DNA from: JASJBU01 sp965372385
GTDB lineage: Bacteria > Pseudomonadota > Gammaproteobacteria > Chromatiales > Chromatiaceae
Direction: 5' to 3'
NCBI GenBank assembly: GCA_965372385.1
Contig: CBDVCD010000133.1
Location: 1-8,933 of the forward strand
Length of the DNA: 8,933 bases
Numbering within the stretch: the stretch's first letter is position 1; every line of letters starts with the position of its first letter. The notes beneath the pieces were generated by a model. It was not told the DNA's origin, did not search any database, and saw nothing but the letters and a program-made list of their open reading frames with translations. The translations under genes and the position numbers were made by a program. Positions 1 through 6,173 of the stretch are shown in pieces.

Positions 1-36
1 CTATCGTCGCTAATCGCAGCCATGGGCAGCTCCTAC
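1..36 (-). repeat. REP-like element, GTAG-headed, truncated by window edge
   Basis: Read on the minus strand, this stretch starts with the head GTAGGAG and continues through an imperfect palindrome (GCTGCC, loop CAT, GGCTGC, with one T-T mismatch). It matches positions 3020-3055 over 36 bases with a single mismatch, in inverted orientation. A GTAG head followed by an imperfect palindrome is the usual design of bacterial REP elements. The match includes a tail past the palindrome (TTAGCGACGATAG), so this is probably half of a paired element whose other half lies left of the window. Confidence 0.75.
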
Positions 37-321
37 AGAGGCTGAATAGTTGCGTAATTTTTTAAGTGGGCAACCTTACATGAATGGAGGGTCAGACCTC
101 AAGTGGAATAACAGATCCGTGCACTCGTTTGTCGACAAGCATCAAATTTTGTATAAAAGGCACATAAAGACAGGCTTCATGACACTGATATAACATGGGA
201 TCCTTAATTTGTGGATATATCTGCTCTTGGGGACCCTCTATAAATGGATAATAAGCCGACCAAAAAATTGGAAACATATTGATCTTTAAGCAATACCTGC
301 CTATAGGTTCTGATCTGATAC

Positions 322-335
322 TTGATCCTGATCAA
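322..335. promoter_or_regulatory. Perfect FNR/DNR-type operator
   Basis: The sequence TTGATCCTGATCAA matches the FNR-family consensus TTGAT-N4-ATCAA at every defined position. It is centred about 182 bases upstream of the start codon at 511, whose product has a TTGAT-type recognition helix. This suggests autoregulation or control by an FNR homologue encoded elsewhere. The site is symmetric, so it could also serve a gene transcribed leftward out of the window. Confidence 0.75.
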
Positions 336-381
336 ACACAATCGGGCGGCGGTATGAAAGATTAGTATTTAATAAAGTTCA

Positions 382-395
382 TTGATCCTAATTAA
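382..395. promoter_or_regulatory. Second, near-perfect FNR/DNR-type operator
   Basis: TTGATCCTAATTAA matches TTGAT-N4-ATCAA with one mismatch in the right half. Its centre is exactly 60 bases from that of the upstream perfect site, close to a whole number of helical turns, so two dimers could sit on the same DNA face. It shares the core TTGATCCT with that site. A further half-site TTGAT follows at 404-408. Confidence 0.55.
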
Positions 396-510
396 CGAAG
401 TCCTTGATCATGCTCTTTAGCGGGTGAAATTAAAGGGGTGGGTTTGCTTATGGTTATTCTTAGAAATAATCTATAACTAACTGATAATTATACTATCTAG
501 AGAGACGACG

Positions 511-1212
511 ATGGATGTTATTGCCCATAACAACCCTATCACTGCCTCATTGGCTAGTTGCCATCTGTTCAAGACAGTGGAATGGCATACGATCCAACTA
601 CTGACCAAAGAGGCAAACTTGGACTTTTATGATCGTGGACAGACAATATTCCAATCCGGTGCTTCAGATGTCGGCCTGTTTCTGGTGAAAAGCGGTCAAG
701 TCAAATTAAGTATTCTCTCACCCAATGGTTCAGAGCGGGTGATCGATGTGGTATCAGCCGGTGGAACCTTTGGTGAGTCAGCGCTCTTCTCCAGCCAGCT
801 GAACAAACTGAGTGGGTCTATGCTGAAAAAGGGGGAGTTGATTGAGATACCCAAGAACACGGTCAACAGTGTGGTAAAAAGTTGCCCGATGCTTGCCATG
901 GCCATGCTGAACTATATGGGGGGCAAAATCGATCGCCTTGTCAGCGAGCTGGAAAATTGCTGCCTGCGGTCGGCCCGACAACGGGTTGTCGACTACCTTT
1001 TGATGCAGGTCAAGGAGCAACAGGAGCAGGAGGATCAAATCCAAGAGATCCTGCTGACCGCGAGCAAAGGCATTACTGCTTCGCTGCTCGATATCACTCC
1101 AGAGACCTTTTCCCGTGAGCTGCACCACCTGATGAAACTAGGACTGATAGAGGTGGAGCGTAAAAGTATCAGGATCCTTGATCTTGCTGGCATGCGGCAC
1201 ATCGGTGCCTGA
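511..1212 (+). CDS. Crp/Fnr-family transcriptional regulator, DNR-like
   Basis: A 233-residue cytoplasmic DNA-binding regulator of normal family length. The N-terminal cyclic-nucleotide-like beta-roll spans about 15-120 (GGTFGESALF at 84-93), the long dimerisation helix about 125-150, and the C-terminal winged helix-turn-helix about 185-225. The recognition helix ITPETFSRELHHL (195-207) carries E198, S201 and R202, the E..SR pattern that reads TTGAT half-sites, and PETFSR is shared with Pseudomonas DNR. The cysteines (C17, C125, C150, C151) do not form the FNR iron-sulfur set, and the Arg-Ser pair CRP uses for cAMP is not seen, so neither oxygen sensing by a cluster nor cAMP binding is likely. 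DNR senses NO through heme; H18 lies where DNR has H15, but the position of DNR H187 is leucine (L192). The signal is therefore uncertain. TTGAT-type sites upstream suggest autoregulation. The adjacent same-strand peroxidase gene is a possible target. Confidence 0.88.
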   Translation: MDVIAHNNPITASLASCHLFKTVEWHTIQLLTKEANLDFYDRGQTIFQSGASDVGLFLVKSGQVKLSILSPNGSERVIDVVSAGGTFGESALFSSQLNKLSGSMLKKGELIEIPKNTVNSVVKSCPMLAMAMLNYMGGKIDRLVSELENCCLRSARQRVVDYLLMQVKEQQEQEDQIQEILLTASKGITASLLDITPETFSRELHHLMKLGLIEVERKSIRILDLAGMRHIGA

Positions 1213-1254
1213 TTGTCTCATGTGAGGCCATTCAAAATAATTAGGCGTAGTTGA

Positions 1255-1348
1255 GGATTTAACCTAATCAGAAGGCACAATCACCAGGAAGGGATAGGGG
1301 GAATGGCCTTCTTCTATCTCTTTTGCGCCTGACTGATTAGGGTTATCC
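1255..1348 (+). other. Long imperfect inverted repeat, possible structured leader RNA or small element
   Basis: The left arm GGAT-TT-AACCTAATCAG (1255-1271) pairs with the right arm CTGATTAGGGTTATCC (1333-1348), giving about 15 base pairs with a two-base and a one-base bulge. Inside it, AAGGC (1272-1276) can pair with GCCTT (1306-1310) around a purine-rich loop containing several GGA motifs. An alternative partner for the left arm is ATTAGG at 1240-1245. It could be a folded 5' leader of the peroxidase mRNA, a small RNA, or a remnant of a mobile inverted-repeat element. No target-site duplication was found. Confidence 0.4.
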
Positions 1349-1364
1349 CGGCTAGACATGCTAA

Positions 1365-1410
1365 ATCCAAATCAGTAGTTTTCCTACTGCCTGTCTGGCC
1401 AAATTTGGAT
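1365..1410 (+). other. Second hairpin upstream of peroxidase gene
   Basis: ATCCAAAT (1365-1372) pairs with ATTTGGAT (1403-1410), and the directly following CAGTAG (1373-1378) pairs with CTACTG (1384-1389) around a five-base loop. Thirteen bases on the right side stay unpaired. An A-rich run follows, not a T-run, so it is not a forward terminator. It overlaps the palindrome CCAAATTTGG and one candidate -10 box, so an operator is an alternative to an RNA structure. Confidence 0.35.
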
Positions 1411-1512
1411 AATAAAAAAGGCATTTCGTTACTACTCAATCCCCAAGTTTTTTATATTCGAGCAGTGGGCAAAACGCTTGTTTGGTCAGAGGCCTAACCC
1501 TACAAGAATCAA

Positions 1513-1520
1513 GTGAGGAT
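1513..1520 (+). promoter_or_regulatory. Ribosome binding site deciding the peroxidase start
   Basis: GTGAGGAT places a GAGG core five bases before ATG at 1524. This start leaves a clean signal peptide. The frame stays open upstream to a TTG at 1482, but that would put 14 polar residues before the signal peptide, so 1524 is preferred. Confidence 0.7.
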
Positions 1521-1523
1521 CCT

Positions 1524-2897
1524 ATGTTGAGTAAAAAAATGGCGTTGTTTGGCGCGAGTTCTTTAGCCATCGCATTATCGGTCGGTCCAGGCGCTCTGCT
1601 GGCCGGCTCAGGTCAGGGAGGTCTGTCACCCATAGAGAAACTGGGTAAGAAGATCTTCTTCGATGAAACCCTCTCCCTGCGTTTAAACCAGGCCTGCGCC
1701 AGTTGTCATGGGCCTGAAGCTGGTTGGACTGGGCCTGATTCAGATTTCAATAACCATGGCGCTGTTTACGAAGGCTCGATCAAAGGGGAATTCGGCAACC
1801 GCAAGCCGCCCAGCTCCGCCTATGCGAGCCTGGCGCCGATCTTCTATGCCGATTTCGGCAACCGCTTGCTCGGGAACGACGAAACCGATTTGGCCGCTGA
1901 TCCCCTGTTCGTAGGCGGCAACTTCTGGGACGGCCGTGCCACCGGTTGGGAGCTGGGTAATCCTGCCGCCGACCAGGCCCAGGGACCCTTCCTGAACCCA
2001 GTCGAGCAGGCACTGCCTGATGCCGCCTGTGTGGTCTACCGGGTCTGCGAAGGGGAATATGCTGCGCTGTTCGATGAGGTTTGGAATCCGAAGCTCTGTC
2101 AAATCAGCTGGCCAAATAATATCAACGGCCAATGTCGCAACCCCAATGGTGTGATTAATCTTTCGAAGAAGGATCGCCATAAGGTGGATAACGGCTATGA
2201 CCGGATCGCTCTGTCCATTGCCGCCTTTGAAGGCTCCAAGGCCAGCAATGCCTTTACCTCCAAGATCGATGCACACCGGGCAGGATTCTATGATTTCACC
2301 CCCGAGGAGGAACTGGGTCGTCAAATCTTCCGCGGTAAGGGAATGTGTTCTGCCTGTCATGTGGGAAGCGGCGGACCGGGTGCTACACCACCACTGTTCA
2401 CCGACTTCACCTTTGACAACCTGGGTGTGCCAAGAAATCCGGAGAATCCCGCCTCTATAGCTGATCCTGATTGGCGGGATCCGGGTCTGGCGGGCTTTCT
2501 GAAGAACGTGAGTGGCTATGAAGATTATGCACCAAGCAACCTGGGTAAATCCAAGGTGCCGACGCTGCGTAATGTCGCCCTGGGTTCATGCGAGGCGGAA
2601 AATGAGGATTGCATCGTCAAGGCCTATATGCACAATGGTTACTTCAAGAGTCTGAAGACGGTCGTTCACTTCTACAATACCCGTGACGTGAAACCGTCCT
2701 GTGAATCACTCAATATCTTTGATGCCACTGAAGCGGGCGCCTTGGCGAACGACTGCTGGCCGGAGCCCGAGGTGGCGGAAAATGTCAACACCGATGAGCT
2801 GGGCGACCTGGGTCTGACCGAGGAAGAAGAGGATGCACTGGTTGTGTGGATGCAGGCCATGAGTGATGGCTACTTCAAGCATGGCAACGGCCATTGA
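1524..2897 (+). CDS. Exported di-heme cytochrome c peroxidase, CcpA/MauG superfamily
   Basis: A 457-residue protein with an N-terminal signal peptide (KK at 4-5, hydrophobic to about 27, possible cleavage after A27), so it acts in the periplasm. Two heme c motifs are present: CASCH (58-62) and CSACH (275-279). Catalytic-site features of bacterial di-heme peroxidases follow in order: W135 in FWDGRA, Q151, P155 and E161 (in NPVEQA), then VPTLRN (345-350) and YMHNG (368-372). H78 lies 16 residues after the first heme histidine, as the switchable distal ligand does in CcpA. At the second heme, 14 residues after H370, where CcpA has a ligand methionine, this protein has Y384, as in MauG. The family reduces hydrogen peroxide or oxidises protein substrates via a high-valent heme. 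Eight cysteines lie outside the heme motifs, and the protein exceeds the usual length of about 350, mainly through an insertion at about 164-226. The exact substrate is unknown. Confidence 0.9.
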   Translation: MLSKKMALFGASSLAIALSVGPGALLAGSGQGGLSPIEKLGKKIFFDETLSLRLNQACASCHGPEAGWTGPDSDFNNHGAVYEGSIKGEFGNRKPPSSAYASLAPIFYADFGNRLLGNDETDLAADPLFVGGNFWDGRATGWELGNPAADQAQGPFLNPVEQALPDAACVVYRVCEGEYAALFDEVWNPKLCQISWPNNINGQCRNPNGVINLSKKDRHKVDNGYDRIALSIAAFEGSKASNAFTSKIDAHRAGFYDFTPEEELGRQIFRGKGMCSACHVGSGGPGATPPLFTDFTFDNLGVPRNPENPASIADPDWRDPGLAGFLKNVSGYEDYAPSNLGKSKVPTLRNVALGSCEAENEDCIVKAYMHNGYFKSLKTVVHFYNTRDVKPSCESLNIFDATEAGALANDCWPEPEVAENVNTDELGDLGLTEEEEDALVVWMQAMSDGYFKHGNGH

Positions 2898-2932
2898 TCG
2901 ATCGGTGTCCGTCACTGACTGAGTCTTGATTC

Positions 2933-2957
2933 CAGGGCGGCCGGTCTGGCCGCCCTG
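2933..2957. other. GC-rich hairpin after the peroxidase gene
   Basis: CAGGGCGGCC (2933-2942) and GGCCGCCCTG (2948-2957) form a perfect 10-base-pair stem with a five-base loop. No T-run follows on either strand, so it is probably an mRNA 3'-end stabiliser or an accessory to the terminator just downstream. Confidence 0.6.
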
Positions 2958-2970
2958 CCAGTCAATCTTC

Positions 2971-3002
2971 GAGGCCCTGCCCAGGCAGGGCCTCTTTTCT
3001 TT
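2971..3002 (+). terminator. Rho-independent terminator of the peroxidase gene
   Basis: GAGGCCCTGC (2971-2980) and GCAGGGCCTC (2985-2994) form a perfect 10-base-pair stem with loop CCAG, followed directly by TTTTCTTT (2995-3002). It lies 73 bases after the stop codon. On the minus strand no T-run follows the stem, so it is not an obvious terminator for the converging valS. Confidence 0.9.
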
Positions 3003-3018
3003 GCCGTTTTGTAACCTC

Positions 3019-3120
3019 CGTAGGAGCTGCCCGTGGCTGCGATTAGCGACGATAGTCGCTTTGTATGAAGATGCCGAAAAGGCTTGCCGCCTTTGGTCGC
3101 AGCCATGGGCAGCTCCTACG
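3019..3120. repeat. Inverted pair of REP elements (REPIN-like)
   Basis: The left arm (3019-3042) and the reverse complement of the right arm (3097-3120) agree at 23 of 24 positions. Both begin with GTAGGAG and contain the imperfect palindrome GCTGCC / GGCTGC. The 54-base middle holds two small hairpins: AGCGAC-GATA-GTCGCT (3045-3060) and AAAGGC-TTGCC-GCCTTT (3078-3094). The left arm plus its tail recurs at 1-36. Such pairs are usually non-autonomous and mobilised by a RAYT transposase encoded elsewhere; none is encoded here. The element sits between two convergent genes and may help protect or end the valS transcript. Confidence 0.8.
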
Positions 3121-3167
3121 ACGGCATTTTCAGTGTGAAGACGATGAGAGGTTGCGACAGCTGAGGG

Positions 3168-6077
<2,910 letters not shown>

Positions 6078-6098
6078 TGTTCAGCAATAAAAAAGCGC

Positions 6099-6105
6099 TA
6101 TTATA
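6099..6105. promoter_or_regulatory. Overlapping divergent -10 boxes of valS and ppdK
   Basis: On the minus strand, positions 6105-6100 read TATAAT, a perfect -10 box, giving a valS start near 6093 and a leader of about 16 bases without a Shine-Dalgarno sequence. No good -35 is seen at normal spacing (CCACTT with 17 bases). On the plus strand TATTAT (6099-6104) with TTGTTC (6077-6082) and a 16-base spacer could serve ppdK, with a leader of about 60 bases. If both are used, the two promoters overlap and would exclude each other. Confidence 0.45.
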
Positions 6106-6156
6106 CCCACGCAAAATTATTTAAGTGGAAACCACACCACTCTCCCATTCAAAGTA

Positions 6157-6164
6157 AGAAGGAA
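6157..6164 (+). promoter_or_regulatory. Ribosome binding site of ppdK
   Basis: AGAAGGAA contains AAGGA (6159-6163) ten bases before ATG at 6174. This fixes the start: the next in-frame ATG (residue 31) lies inside the conserved GGKGANLCEM motif. Confidence 0.6.
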
Positions 6165-6173
6165 AGAAAAGGC

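Larger units (their letters stand above)
37..510. other. AT-rich non-coding upstream region
   Basis: No convincing gene lies here. The stretch is clearly more AT-rich than the genes around it. It holds two TTGAT-type operators (322-335 and 382-395) plus unpaired TTGAT half-sites at 279-283 and 404-408. A 61-codon minus-strand reading frame at 92-277 has no clear ribosome binding site and no recognisable family. A possible weak promoter for the gene at 511 is TTGCTT (444-449), a 17-base spacer, and TAATCT (467-472); TATACT at 489-494 would leave a leader of only about 10 bases. The promoter assignment is tentative. Confidence 0.5.
1213..1523. other. Intergenic region between regulator and peroxidase
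   Basis: This gap of 311 bases contains no gene. It holds two inverted-repeat structures (1255-1348 and 1365-1410), a perfect 10-base palindrome CCAAATTTGG (1399-1408), and two weak -10-like boxes for the peroxidase gene, GATAAT (1408-1413) and TATATT (1453-1458), neither with a good -35 partner. I see no TTGAT-type operator and no terminator with a T-run after the regulator, so read-through from the regulator into the peroxidase gene is possible. Confidence 0.5.

Noticed and set aside
92..277. 61-codon minus-strand reading frame in the AT-rich left region
   Set aside because: It has no clear ribosome binding site, no recognisable domain, and an unusual mix of aromatic residues and prolines. 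A frame of this length is expected by chance in such DNA, though a TTGAT-type operator 45 bases upstream keeps a small doubt open.
1217..1226. CTCATGTGAG palindrome after the regulator gene as a terminator
   Set aside because: The stem has only four base pairs with a two-base loop and no T-run, so it cannot act as an intrinsic terminator.
1482..1523. TTG start for the peroxidase, adding 14 residues
   Set aside because: It would place polar residues before the signal peptide, and the GAGG ribosome binding site is correctly spaced only for the ATG at 1524.
1..3120. Composite transposon carrying regulator and peroxidase between inverted repeats
   Set aside because: The flanking repeats are short REP-type elements without a transposase or target duplication. 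Bracketing by dispersed repeats is not evidence of a mobile unit on its own.
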